Shown: positions 34,612 to 43,241 of the stretch, one piece after another
How the letters are laid out: each line of letters begins with the position of its first letter
How positions within the stretch are numbered: position 1 is the stretch's first letter
Source: an uncultured Lachnospiraceae bacterium
GTDB taxonomy: Bacteria > Bacillota > Clostridia > Lachnospirales > Lachnospiraceae
Direction of reading: 5' to 3'
NCBI GenBank assembly: GCA_947628705.1
Contig: CANRAZ010000001.1
Coordinates: 1 to 64,000 of the forward strand
Length of the DNA stretch: 64,000 bases
Made by a program: the position numbers and the translations under genes
The notes under the pieces: model-generated
Seen by the model: the letters and a program-made list of their open reading frames with translations, nothing else
What the model was told of the DNA's origin: nothing
The model's database searches: none

Positions 34612-35267
34612 TCCTGTACCTCCAGCCTGTAGCCTACTGTATATACTCTTTTCAGCGTATCGTTCCAGCCGACCTTCTTTTTAAGCCTCTGAACGTGAAG
34701 CTCGACAGTTCTCGTATTATCCGGATACTCTCCTCCCCATACATGCTCGTAAATCGTGCTTTTATAAATTACTATTTTGGGATTTCTGGCGAAAAGAAGA
34801 AGTATGTCATATTCTTTTTTAGTAAGCGGAATCACCTCGCCGCCTCTTTTGACAACCATGGATGAGGTATCTATTTCCAGTCCGCATATATTAATTATCT
34901 TCTCTAATTTTCCGTGCCTTCTTAGGACATTTTCAACCCTTGCCAGAAGTTCAAGTATATCGAAGGGCTTAACAATGTAGTCCTCTGCTCCCATTTTCAA
35001 GCCCTTTACCCGGTCATTTACAGAATTCTTAGCCGTAAGGAAAATAACCGGAGTTCCCAAGGTGGATATATATTCCATAAGCTCAAATCCGCTTATTTCC
35101 GGAAGCATTACATCTAGAATTATCAAATCGTAAATACTGTTATCAACTTGATTTTCTGCTTCTTTGCCGTCATATGCGCAGGTGCATCTGTAGCCCGCCT
35201 TAGTGAGACTCATGCGAAGCAAATCCGAAATCGGTTTTTCATCCTCAACTATAAGAATGTTTATCAA
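34608..35267 (-). CDS. OmpR/PhoB-family response regulator
   Basis: A 219-residue transcription factor partnered with the kinase that follows. The receiver has the acidic pair VEDE at the start and the phosphorylation site Asp52 in LIILDVMLPE, with the conserved threonine in VIFLTAKN and lysine in YIVKPFDILELLARV. The winged-helix DNA-binding domain contains LTKKEYDILLLFARN and TVELHVQRLKKKVGW. Its promoter carries an 11-bp-period direct repeat that fits the binding pattern of this family (35317-35346), which suggests autoregulation. It overlaps the kinase gene by four bases. Confidence 0.95.
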   Translation of the reverse strand: MINILIVEDEKPISDLLRMSLTKAGYRCTCAYDGKEAENQVDNSIYDLIILDVMLPEISGFELMEYISTLGTPVIFLTAKNSVNDRVKGLKMGAEDYIVKPFDILELLARVENVLRRHGKLEKIINICGLEIDTSSMVVKRGGEVIPLTKKEYDILLLFARNPKIVIYKSTIYEHVWGGEYPDNTRTVELHVQRLKKKVGWNDTLKRVYTVGYRLEVQD

Positions 35268-35316
35268 TGGTGCCGCTCCTTTATTTTTAAATATTTATTA
35301 TCTGCCTGACAGTCAT

Positions 35317-35346
35317 ATTATATCATTTTTGCATCGTATTTGCATC
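35317..35346 (-). promoter_or_regulatory. Promoter with a direct-repeat operator ahead of the response regulator
   Basis: On the minus strand TATAAT (35322-35317) has no consensus -35 box. In its place GATGCAAA occurs twice with an 11-bp period (plus-strand TTTGCATC at 35328-35335 and 35339-35346). OmpR/PhoB-type regulators bind such repeats and activate promoters with poor -35 boxes, so this is a likely self-activating promoter. Function is inferred. Confidence 0.6.
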
Positions 35347-35427
35347 ATAAGGTGTATAAAGAGACTTCCCATGAACATTAAAATAAAGCTGAAACAACTG
35401 ACTGTAAACTTTAAAATATACCTAAAA

Positions 35428-35452
35428 ACGGCTGTCTGCAACAGACAGCCGT
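35428..35452 (-). terminator. Terminator of the HtrA gene
   Basis: ACGGCTGTCTG and CAGACAGCCGT form a perfect 11-bp stem with a 3-base loop, followed on minus by TTTTTAGG. It lies about 40 bases past the HtrA stop. Confidence 0.9.
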
Positions 35453-35494
35453 AATAAAGGAGTATAGAAGAAAAAATGATTTTATATTAAAATT

Positions 35495-37033
35495 TTAGTA
35501 TCCGAAATAATCCCAAATGCTTCCGCCGCCGTTGCCGTTTCCGCCGTTATTTCCGCTGCCTCCGCCGCTGCTGTTTTGGGAGCCGTTCAGCTTTTCCTGA
35601 AGCTTATTAAAATCATCGTAGTTGTTAAGCTTAACCTTTACCTCTTTTTCAACATAACCGCTCTTTCCGCTTTGCCTCATAAGCGTAATGGTAACTTCTT
35701 CACCGCCTGCATAATAGCTGAGCTCTTTTTTAAGCGAACTCATGCTCTTGACCTCTACTCCGTTTACCGCAGTGATTATGTCATTTTCCTCGATTCCTGC
35801 TTCCTTTGCAGCTGTGTCGTCATAGACCTTTGTAACAAGGGCTCCGTCAGGTATGCCGTAAACTGTAACCGCCTCTTCCGACACATCTCCGCCGCTGATG
35901 CAGAGATAACCCTGCTCTTCCTCTGAAAGAGGAATCCTTACCTCGCGGTTCATAAGCTCGTTTACAAGGTCATGGATGTCCGAAATAGGTATAGCATAGC
36001 CCATGCCTTCAATCTGGCTGTCAGAAATTTTAGCAGAATTAATTCCGACCAGTTCGCCCCTCATGTTTAAAAGAGCGCCTCCGCTGTTGCCCGGATTTAT
36101 AGCGGCGTCCGTCTGTATGCAGTGATTTGAAATAGTGGTTCCGTCCGTTCCTTCAAGCTCTACAAGCCTGTCGGTAGCGCTTACATAGCCTACCGTTACC
36201 GACTGACCGTAGCCAAGGGCATTTCCGATTGCAACAACCTGTTCCCCAAGCTTAAGCTCCTCAGAATCTCCGATTACAGCTATCCTGATCGAAGCAAGCG
36301 TCTCACTGTCAATTTTATCTAACGGTATTGAGATAACAGCGATATCACGCTCGGCATCATAGCCCTTTACATTGGCTGTAACCGCCTTAGGGTCATCCTC
36401 GTCCTCATCAAAGCTGAAAACAACTGTAAGCTCCTTGCTTCCTGAAACGACATGGTAGTTGGTCAGTATGATGAGCTCCGTATCCGACTGTCCGATAATA
36501 ACGCCTGAGCCTCTGCTCTCGCTGTCCTGTTGATACGTTCCCCAGAAGGTCGTCACCTCAGAAACGCCAAGATTGGTAATCGCCACTACGCTCGGCATAC
36601 AGTTTTTAGCGATTTCAACCACTGAAAGATTGTCGCCTGTCGGAGTAAGCTTAGATGCGTCAGCGCCGCTTGCAAGACTGTCTGACGTAGTCAGCTTGTT
36701 ATCGCCCTGACTGCCTCCTGCGTAATTATTGGTTTTACCTCCGTTTTCAGTAACGCCCTGCTCGGTTTTATTTTTTTCAAGAAGATAATTGGTACCGTAA
36801 AGCGAGCCGCCTGCAACTGCGCCAAACAGAACGCCTGAAAGCGTTATGGCGCAAACCTTCTTTGCAATTCCGCCCTTCTTTCCTTTTTTCTTTTCAAAAT
36901 TCGGAGAAGCATAAGCCGCGCCGTACGCTTCGTTTTTTTCTGTTTGCACATCCTCAACAAAATCAGCCTCTGCGTTTACCTTAAAGAAACCGTCACTGCT
37001 TTCATACGGAGCATTTTCAAATTCATCACTCAT
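35495..37033 (-). CDS. htrA: HtrA/DegP-like membrane-anchored serine protease with PDZ domain
   Basis: A 512-residue protease for envelope protein quality control. An acidic cytoplasmic N-terminus (residues 1-58) is followed by one membrane anchor (VCAITLSGVLFGAVAGGSLYG), a polar linker, and the trypsin-like domain outside the cell. The catalytic triad is visible as His194 (TNYHVV), Asp230 (DAERDIAV) and Ser317 (GNSGGALLN). One PDZ domain follows (about 385-475), and the C-terminus is a Gly/Asn/Ser-rich tail that ends aromatic (WDYFGY), which I do not know from other HtrA proteins. AAGGAGG precedes the ATG; the promoter is at 37054-37080. No CssRS-type system is adjacent, but an operon for a two-component system lies just beyond. 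Confidence 0.93.
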   Translation of the reverse strand: MSDEFENAPYESSDGFFKVNAEADFVEDVQTEKNEAYGAAYASPNFEKKKGKKGGIAKKVCAITLSGVLFGAVAGGSLYGTNYLLEKNKTEQGVTENGGKTNNYAGGSQGDNKLTTSDSLASGADASKLTPTGDNLSVVEIAKNCMPSVVAITNLGVSEVTTFWGTYQQDSESRGSGVIIGQSDTELIILTNYHVVSGSKELTVVFSFDEDEDDPKAVTANVKGYDAERDIAVISIPLDKIDSETLASIRIAVIGDSEELKLGEQVVAIGNALGYGQSVTVGYVSATDRLVELEGTDGTTISNHCIQTDAAINPGNSGGALLNMRGELVGINSAKISDSQIEGMGYAIPISDIHDLVNELMNREVRIPLSEEEQGYLCISGGDVSEEAVTVYGIPDGALVTKVYDDTAAKEAGIEENDIITAVNGVEVKSMSSLKKELSYYAGGEEVTITLMRQSGKSGYVEKEVKVKLNNYDDFNKLQEKLNGSQNSSGGGSGNNGGNGNGGGSIWDYFGY

Positions 37034-37053
37034 AATATTCCTCCTTCTGAGTT

Positions 37054-37080
37054 ATTATATCTTAACTCTGCATTTGTCAA
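37054..37080 (-). promoter_or_regulatory. Promoter of the HtrA gene
   Basis: On minus, TTGACA is followed by TATAAT after 15 bases, or by TAATAA after 17, about 20 bases before the ribosome site. Either spacing is usable. Confidence 0.65.
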
Positions 37081-37245
37081 AGCATTTTTTGTCCCACGAT
37101 CTGAGCCATCGGTGCTTTCCTAACCTTCGACTCGGATTATAGAATAAAATTATGGCTTTTTTTTGAAAAAAAGAAGTCAAATTGTGTTCAAACTGTGTTT
37201 TTTGTGTGAACTCGTCATTACCGTTTATTGTCTGTAATGAAAAGC

Positions 37246-40206
37246 TTATTCGTCATATTCATATGACTGCGTATACATTATTTCATCATTCACGGTAACG
37301 ACAGCCGCGGCAATCCTGTCCCCGTCATAAGAGTATTCATAAAGCTTTGTCCCATCTGCATTGATTTCACGCTTTGATGAAAGCAATCCGTTGCCGTCAT
37401 AGGAATAGCTTACGGTCTCAACATGTCCGTCGGCATAATTATATGTGTCGGACACGGGCTTATTAGAAGTGTTAAACGCCGTGTCCACCGTAAATACCCA
37501 GCTCTCATCGTCGGCAAAATAATGTCTTTTTGTACAGTTTCCCTTTATGTCGAATTCCACATAATTCCAGAATCCTGTTCTGTTGCCCTCAGCATCACGG
37601 TCTTCGCCGAAGTTCGGCGCCGTTCCTAAGTACGAATACTGAGAGGCTGATATGAGGGTATCGTCTGCCGCATATTTTTTTTCTGACAAAAGGCAGCCCG
37701 ATTCATTATATTCATACTCGGTATAGGATTCTATGCCTCCGTCAGTATCATTTGCGGCTAATCTCGTCACTATGCGCGCCGGTCTGCTTACGGAAGACTG
37801 GCTGCTTCCGTCGTTCGTAATAATCTCCTGCTCTATCTCCTTATTCCTGTCTACCTTTACAATGTAGGTTTCATACAGCTTACTGTCGCTTGCTTCGCTT
37901 ATCGTTATAACCTCGCCGAGACTCTTAAGAAGCGCATGGTTAGTGTCTATTATACTGTAGCTTTCGCCATGGTAGTTGTAGGATCTGCTCCCTGTCGACG
38001 CCGAATAGCCGTCAAGCATTTCAGCCTCGCCGACATAAATATAGTCCACATTGTATTTATCTAAAAGAAGCCTTACTTCCTTAACGTTCGTCGACGTATA
38101 AATGTTTATTATATCTGTGTGCCTGTCGCTTACGACCTGCGGATATTCTTTTGCCCCTGAACTTCTCCACAGCCACTCGTGCGTCCTCCAGCCAAGCACA
38201 GTCTGATTTCCCGTAAACACTGATATTCTGTTAAAGAAGGTATAGCTTGTGCCGCACATTTCCAGCACAACGGCGTCATCAGGCACGTTCTTATTTATCC
38301 ATTCGACTCCTTTTGCATCGTCCGGCGATTCCTCGGCAAGGAATTGGGAGGCGTCCAGAGTTTTATAGTAACTTGAGAACCAGTCCTCGCAGGCCTCGAA
38401 AAAATATAAGAAGGTGCTGCATAAGAGAACCGTTCCGACAAGCGCCGTTTTCCTTACCGTATCGCTGTTTGAAAAATACCTCAGCTTGACTACAATATAG
38501 GACATTGCAAGCGCAAGCAGCATAAAAGCCTGATACACAAGCTTGAACATGGTATTGGATCTCTGGTAAGCGTCTCCGTAAATATCCACAACATATATTA
38601 CTTCCGGAAGAAGCACAAGGCCGAGACCGCAAAGCCCGATTATAAATACAAACAAATCGCTTGCCGAAAGCGAATCCAGAAAATGCCTGTGCTCGGACTT
38701 CACGTACTCCCTTATCTTCAAGCCGACAAAAATCAGAACCAAAGCGGCAGGAAGTCCCCACAAAATCAAAAGCTGATACAACGGAGTATGTTTTGTACAG
38801 AATTTAATCGCTGAAGAAATGCTGTCAAAGGAAAGCGTAAAAGGAAGCGCAACAAGAGTCCAGACGACTATGAAAGCTGCCGCCTGCACTACGGTAAGAA
38901 TCCATGCCTCCTTCTTGTACCTGTAGGTAATAAGGTTTGAAAAAAGGACTACCGCTCCGCACACGACAAAATAAATCGGAAAATCCCAATAATTCGTCAT
39001 GTGGAAAAGCCCGATAAAAAACATGCAGAAAATCAGCTGCGGAGAAAGAACCTCTTTTAAAATATTTAATTTGCAGGCTCCGTCGGCTGACTTTGCAATA
39101 TCCATTTTAGCCTTTCGGTTCATTAACCATGCTAAAAGCAGGGCAACCACTGAAAGAACAAAGATAATGTTTATTACATGGGCATGCAAATCTCCCAGTA
39201 CAAAAGAATAGCTCGGGAATTCATGTATGGTTTTATCGTTGGTTTCCGGATTGTAGCCGATATATCTCGTGGCATCGGCAAACCAGTAGCCGTCAACTGC
39301 CTTACCCGTTATCCGGTTGATACGCGGCACTATCCATTTATAAATCGGGAAGTGCATGCTTCCGGCTATTGAAAGCGCTAAACCCGAAAGGATCCCCGCC
39401 AGCTTGCAGACGAATTTCTTCTTATCCTCTGTTAAAACAAATTTTTCTTCCCTCTGCATCTCAATTCTGTTGAGCCTCATGAGGTTATAACCGATTGAAT
39501 ACGGAAGCGAAAATCCCATTGCCGCAAGCGTCATGAGCATCAGGTTGTAGCCGTAACCGGCCCCCACGCCCGTAACTCTAATAAAGAATGCGGAAATATA
39601 CTGTCCGACATAGTAATAGTTTATCCCCTCGCCTGAAAGCCACAGGTCGTGCGCAGGCATATAATCCGATTTAAGGATCGCAGTAAGGAAACCGTAATCC
39701 ATGAACTTTTCCGTTCCGTAGGCTTTAGCGTTAAAGCCCTTTAGGTAACACCATATTCCGAATATGCAGAAAAACACCGCTTCTGCATTAATCATTTCGG
39801 CTATTTTATTCGGAGAATACGCTTCTTTGAGCTTTATTTTTGTTCCCGAAAATTTTTCATAGAGCTTAAATAAGGCGATATTAATGAGCAGACAAACGAA
39901 AATAATGATATAGCAGTTAGCCTGCGAAAATTTCAGCAGCTTAAAGCTCGAAAAATACCATAAAAGCCATGCGGACACAGCAAGCCCTATCGCCTTTGAG
40001 AAAACCCATCCGTTGTCGTGGAACCTGTTAAACAGTATCACCGCAACAGGCTGGAACACAAATCCTAAAAGCAAAAGCGCAGCCCACCATACAAGTACTG
40101 CAGAAAAATCCTTCATTCCCATGTAGTACCCGTCAAAAATTGCCACCAGAATAAAAAATGTTGCCGGCAGATATATTTTTGCCAGAATAGAATTTTTAGT
40201 TTTCAC
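37246..40206 (-). CDS. DUF2298-family giant membrane protein with C-terminal YD-like repeats
   Basis: A 986-residue polytopic membrane protein with a GTG start (40206), GGAG six bases upstream. The N-terminal 640 or so residues resemble the DUF2298 (Chlor_Arch_YYY) family, with about 13-15 helices and the conserved loop GTEKFMDYGFLTAILKSDYM followed by GEGINYYYVGQYISA. This layout recalls GT-C glycosyltransferases. A soluble domain follows (about 640-830). The last 155 residues carry repeated YDGNGLL / YSYDGDRIA-type units of the Rhs/YD kind, here as a short C-terminal array, which I have not seen on this family. It is in an operon-like order with a family 2 glycosyltransferase (40227-40934). 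It probably modifies a surface glycan or lipid; substrate unknown. Confidence 0.75.
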   Translation of the reverse strand: MKTKNSILAKIYLPATFFILVAIFDGYYMGMKDFSAVLVWWAALLLLGFVFQPVAVILFNRFHDNGWVFSKAIGLAVSAWLLWYFSSFKLLKFSQANCYIIIFVCLLINIALFKLYEKFSGTKIKLKEAYSPNKIAEMINAEAVFFCIFGIWCYLKGFNAKAYGTEKFMDYGFLTAILKSDYMPAHDLWLSGEGINYYYVGQYISAFFIRVTGVGAGYGYNLMLMTLAAMGFSLPYSIGYNLMRLNRIEMQREEKFVLTEDKKKFVCKLAGILSGLALSIAGSMHFPIYKWIVPRINRITGKAVDGYWFADATRYIGYNPETNDKTIHEFPSYSFVLGDLHAHVINIIFVLSVVALLLAWLMNRKAKMDIAKSADGACKLNILKEVLSPQLIFCMFFIGLFHMTNYWDFPIYFVVCGAVVLFSNLITYRYKKEAWILTVVQAAAFIVVWTLVALPFTLSFDSISSAIKFCTKHTPLYQLLILWGLPAALVLIFVGLKIREYVKSEHRHFLDSLSASDLFVFIIGLCGLGLVLLPEVIYVVDIYGDAYQRSNTMFKLVYQAFMLLALAMSYIVVKLRYFSNSDTVRKTALVGTVLLCSTFLYFFEACEDWFSSYYKTLDASQFLAEESPDDAKGVEWINKNVPDDAVVLEMCGTSYTFFNRISVFTGNQTVLGWRTHEWLWRSSGAKEYPQVVSDRHTDIINIYTSTNVKEVRLLLDKYNVDYIYVGEAEMLDGYSASTGSRSYNYHGESYSIIDTNHALLKSLGEVITISEASDSKLYETYIVKVDRNKEIEQEIITNDGSSQSSVSRPARIVTRLAANDTDGGIESYTEYEYNESGCLLSEKKYAADDTLISASQYSYLGTAPNFGEDRDAEGNRTGFWNYVEFDIKGNCTKRHYFADDESWVFTVDTAFNTSNKPVSDTYNYADGHVETVSYSYDGNGLLSSKREINADGTKLYEYSYDGDRIAAAVVTVNDEIMYTQSYEYDE

Positions 40207-40226
40207 CCTTGTCTCCGCCTCTTATC

Positions 40227-40934
40227 TCAAATCTTTTTATTGATTTCCCTGAAATCCCTGAGCGCATTGATTCCAATTTTAAAGATTTTCTTCAAATTGA
40301 TGGAATTAACTCCGCCCTGCCTTGGCCTGAAGGTAATGTGCCGATACAGTACAGGATATTTTCTTTTAGCCGCAACTACAGATATTATTACATTCGGCAG
40401 ATTGTACTGTTCATTTGGAAAAACTTCAAGGCATTCCTTTACAAAATCTCTTTTCATAAGCCTGTAGGGAGTGTTGGCGTCGGTTACGCGGACGCCGAAA
40501 ATAACCCTTATGACAAGCTTAAGCGTCTTTGTGACAAATACTCTCGACGCTCCGTCCTGCCTTCCCTTTCTGTGTCCGATAATCATTGTATAGCTTTCCC
40601 TGTGGTGCCAGAAGGGCTCAAACTCTTCAGGTCTTGTCTGACCGTCGGAATCCGTCTGGAAGATATAATCCGCCCCCTGCTCTACTGCATAGCCGTAACC
40701 CTTTATCAGAGACGAGCCGTGTCCGCCGTTAGGCTTGTCTATTATATCTATTTCAGGCATTGTTTTCTTAAGCTCACGCATAATGGAAAGCGTGCTGTCC
40801 CTGCTTCCGTCATTTACAAGAACCAGACGTGACCCGTTTCCGTACTTTTTTACGACAGGGTACCATTCCTTTACAACGCTTTCTATATTACACTCTTCAT
40901 TGTAAGCCGGAATAACAATATAAAGCTTATCCAT
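40227..40934 (-). CDS. Family 2 glycosyltransferase (dolichol-phosphate mannosyltransferase-like)
   Basis: A 235-residue GT-A fold enzyme; the ATG at 40934 has GGAGG five bases upstream and replaces the track start at 40952. Motifs are VIPAYNEECNIESVV at the N-terminus, LVNDGSRDSTLSIM, then the donor and metal site in YIFQTDSDGQTRPEEF, and an acceptor region with PYRLMKRDF. The lack of a C-terminal membrane region resembles bacterial DPM1-like enzymes that charge a polyprenyl phosphate with a sugar. The product would be a donor for a GT-C enzyme outside the membrane, which fits the two large multi-helix neighbours. Sugar and carrier cannot be read from sequence. Confidence 0.88.
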   Translation of the reverse strand: MDKLYIVIPAYNEECNIESVVKEWYPVVKKYGNGSRLVLVNDGSRDSTLSIMRELKKTMPEIDIIDKPNGGHGSSLIKGYGYAVEQGADYIFQTDSDGQTRPEEFEPFWHHRESYTMIIGHRKGRQDGASRVFVTKTLKLVIRVIFGVRVTDANTPYRLMKRDFVKECLEVFPNEQYNLPNVIISVVAAKRKYPVLYRHITFRPRQGGVNSINLKKIFKIGINALRDFREINKKI

Positions 40935-41084
40935 TTTTTCCTCCATCTTCACATTTGAACTCTTAAGGATTTTATTACCGTCCTTAGTTTTTTCTTATTC
41001 CTTTTTCAGCTCCCTTGCTTATAATCCTTCTAAGCGATAGGCTGTTTTTTCACGGTATTCTTAGTAAAAAACGCCTTTTCTAAG

Positions 41085-43154
41085 TTATAATTTTACGCTT
41101 TTTGTATCATAAATGCTGAATTTCCATTCTCCCTCGCCTTGCGTGTAAACACATTCAAATGTCGTCTGTATAACGTCCTCACGGACAAAATAATTTTCGT
41201 TTGTCCTGTTTGCGAATTCGACGACGATATACCTGATATTGTTTTTTTCAACCAACTGCCTCAACGTGTCCGGATCGGGAGCTTCATACATCATGTGAAC
41301 CTGTTCTTCCCTTTCTAAGGTGTCGTATCCGGCGCTCCACGCATAATACGGCCACCCGTAATACAGCATTCCGCCTCCAAGCACTACGTTGCTTAACGAG
41401 TACCAGTCCGTCAGGAAAATATCATCTGCGTCGGAATGAGACATTACCCATCTGGTGACAGGGTCGTTCAGATCAAATAAAACGCTTCCTGAATTGGACG
41501 GGGCGTTCTTTTTTACCAAGACGCTGAAATCGTATATTCCGGTACAGGTCATAAGGCATATTATCAGTATTGCCGCCGCTTTTGCCGCAATGCCTCTTTT
41601 TACGTATATTTTGTAAATGAGAGCCGCTGCAAACGCACACACAAACATGCACCCGATCATAATGTATTTATGATTAACGGCAACATCCGTTGTCATCTGG
41701 AAGGTCACCGCAAATATTATAGGGGAAATAAATGCGGCAAGTATCCATCTGTACCAGCCGTTTACCATCAAAAACGCAGCAGCCAGCACTACCGGCAGTA
41801 TTCCCAAAAGCATATTCAGGTATTTAACAGTACCGAAAAAGGTTTTTACCTGCGCCAAAAATCCCGGTTCCCACCTGAGCTGCAGGGCGCTTCCGTTTAT
41901 AAATATTTTTGACTGAAGCAAACTCAAAAGCACTGCGATAGCCGCGGCGATAAGATACTCCAATCTTCTGTCGGCGATAAAGGCCAGAAAAAACAAAACC
42001 AGCAGAGCCGCTATTACGCAGGCTCCGTTAAAAAATGCGCCGGCTCCCAGCATCAAACCGCAGAATATCGGCAGCCTGAAGCTTTTTACCAGCCAGCCTT
42101 CCTTTGAGAACAGGGATTCCCTGACAAAGCAAGCGCTTTCTGCAAAAAAACCGTATCCGCTTTTTTCCGTAATCTTTTTAAGCTTTTCGGAAATCCTCTT
42201 TATTGCGGAAAAAACCGGCTCCAGCATCAGCATAACTGCCAAAACCGCCATTGCCATTCCAAAGGCCAGATGTCTTTGATTAACGTAAACGTTAAGGTTC
42301 CACAGACCCCAATCCTCATGCTCGGTTTTCCCTATATAGCTGCCGTTATCCTTCAAGCTCTGTACTATGTCCTTAAAAGAACCGTCAATTTCGCTTATAT
42401 AATCGGTAAACGCGCTTCCGCTTCTGAAAAGGAAAAACAAAACCGCAAGCATTCCGACGGCACGCTTTCCAAAAAGCTTGACGCTGAGAGAATAAAGCAG
42501 CATGCACAGACATATCATGCAAACGGCCGACGGGATATTGAACGCAAGGTCGATCCGCATCCCCAGAAATTCCATGTTCCCGACTAAAAACTGGAACATA
42601 AAGTGATATTTAATGTCCTCGCCGGCAAAATGCGAATAGGACGTCGGAAAATTGTTTCCGCAGGAGAAGGATCTTATCATCCCAAGGTGAGGTGCAAAAT
42701 CGCTGAAAACCGAAAGGCCGACTCCCAAAGCTCCGTTGCTGACATAAAAAGTAAGGAACATAATAAAGAACGTTATTGAAGAGACAAAGAGAAGAAAAAT
42801 TATGTCCTTCGCCCTTATGCCCCTGACCGAATTCTTTACGGTTTGGAATACCGCTTTTCTTCGGAATGCAAAAACCGTTCCGATAAAAATCAAGTCGGCA
42901 ATAATCGTTATTACATTTGCCGTCCCCAAGGGATTTTCGGATTTGCTGAAAGCACATGCCAGCGCATAAGTAAGCCATGCCATAGGAAGCGTTCCGACAA
43001 TAACTGACGCCGGAAATAATACGAAAACGGAAGGAAAATCTATTTTCTTTCCCGAATATGTTTTCTCTGTAAAATTACCTATGCCGGGCAAAAAAACGCT
43101 GATTGCCGCCAAGCCTGTAATAATGCAGAGTAGATAATAAAACAGTCCTGCCAT
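41085..43154 (-). CDS. Large polytopic membrane protein, GT-C glycosyltransferase-like
   Basis: A 689-residue protein with about 13-15 membrane helices and a C-terminal soluble part of roughly 120 residues. After the first helices comes VFSDFAPHLGMIRSFSCGNN and then GEDIKYHFMFQFLVGNMEFL, positioned like the GTEKFMDYGFLTAILKSDYM ... GEGINYYYVGQYISA pair of the DUF2298 protein downstream, which suggests distant homology. The acidic loop D-x-A-P-H is compatible with the catalytic loop of GT-C enzymes. AAAGGACGGGAA precedes the ATG. It sits 150 bases upstream of the family 2 glycosyltransferase on the same strand. I cannot name the sugar or acceptor. Confidence 0.7.
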   Translation of the reverse strand: MAGLFYYLLCIITGLAAISVFLPGIGNFTEKTYSGKKIDFPSVFVLFPASVIVGTLPMAWLTYALACAFSKSENPLGTANVITIIADLIFIGTVFAFRRKAVFQTVKNSVRGIRAKDIIFLLFVSSITFFIMFLTFYVSNGALGVGLSVFSDFAPHLGMIRSFSCGNNFPTSYSHFAGEDIKYHFMFQFLVGNMEFLGMRIDLAFNIPSAVCMICLCMLLYSLSVKLFGKRAVGMLAVLFFLFRSGSAFTDYISEIDGSFKDIVQSLKDNGSYIGKTEHEDWGLWNLNVYVNQRHLAFGMAMAVLAVMLMLEPVFSAIKRISEKLKKITEKSGYGFFAESACFVRESLFSKEGWLVKSFRLPIFCGLMLGAGAFFNGACVIAALLVLFFLAFIADRRLEYLIAAAIAVLLSLLQSKIFINGSALQLRWEPGFLAQVKTFFGTVKYLNMLLGILPVVLAAAFLMVNGWYRWILAAFISPIIFAVTFQMTTDVAVNHKYIMIGCMFVCAFAAALIYKIYVKRGIAAKAAAILIICLMTCTGIYDFSVLVKKNAPSNSGSVLFDLNDPVTRWVMSHSDADDIFLTDWYSLSNVVLGGGMLYYGWPYYAWSAGYDTLEREEQVHMMYEAPDPDTLRQLVEKNNIRYIVVEFANRTNENYFVREDVIQTTFECVYTQGEGEWKFSIYDTKSVKL

Positions 43155-43241
43155 TTCCCGTCCTTTCTCGCCAATCCGACTAATTACCGGTTAAGAACCG
43201 AGCTTTAAAAGCAAAGCATTAAAGACCAACCCTTAACTTAG

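Noticed and set aside
37246-40206. Rhs-type toxin for the YD-repeat tail
   Set aside because: The repeat is short, lacks the Rhs core and a variable toxin domain, and no immunity gene follows.
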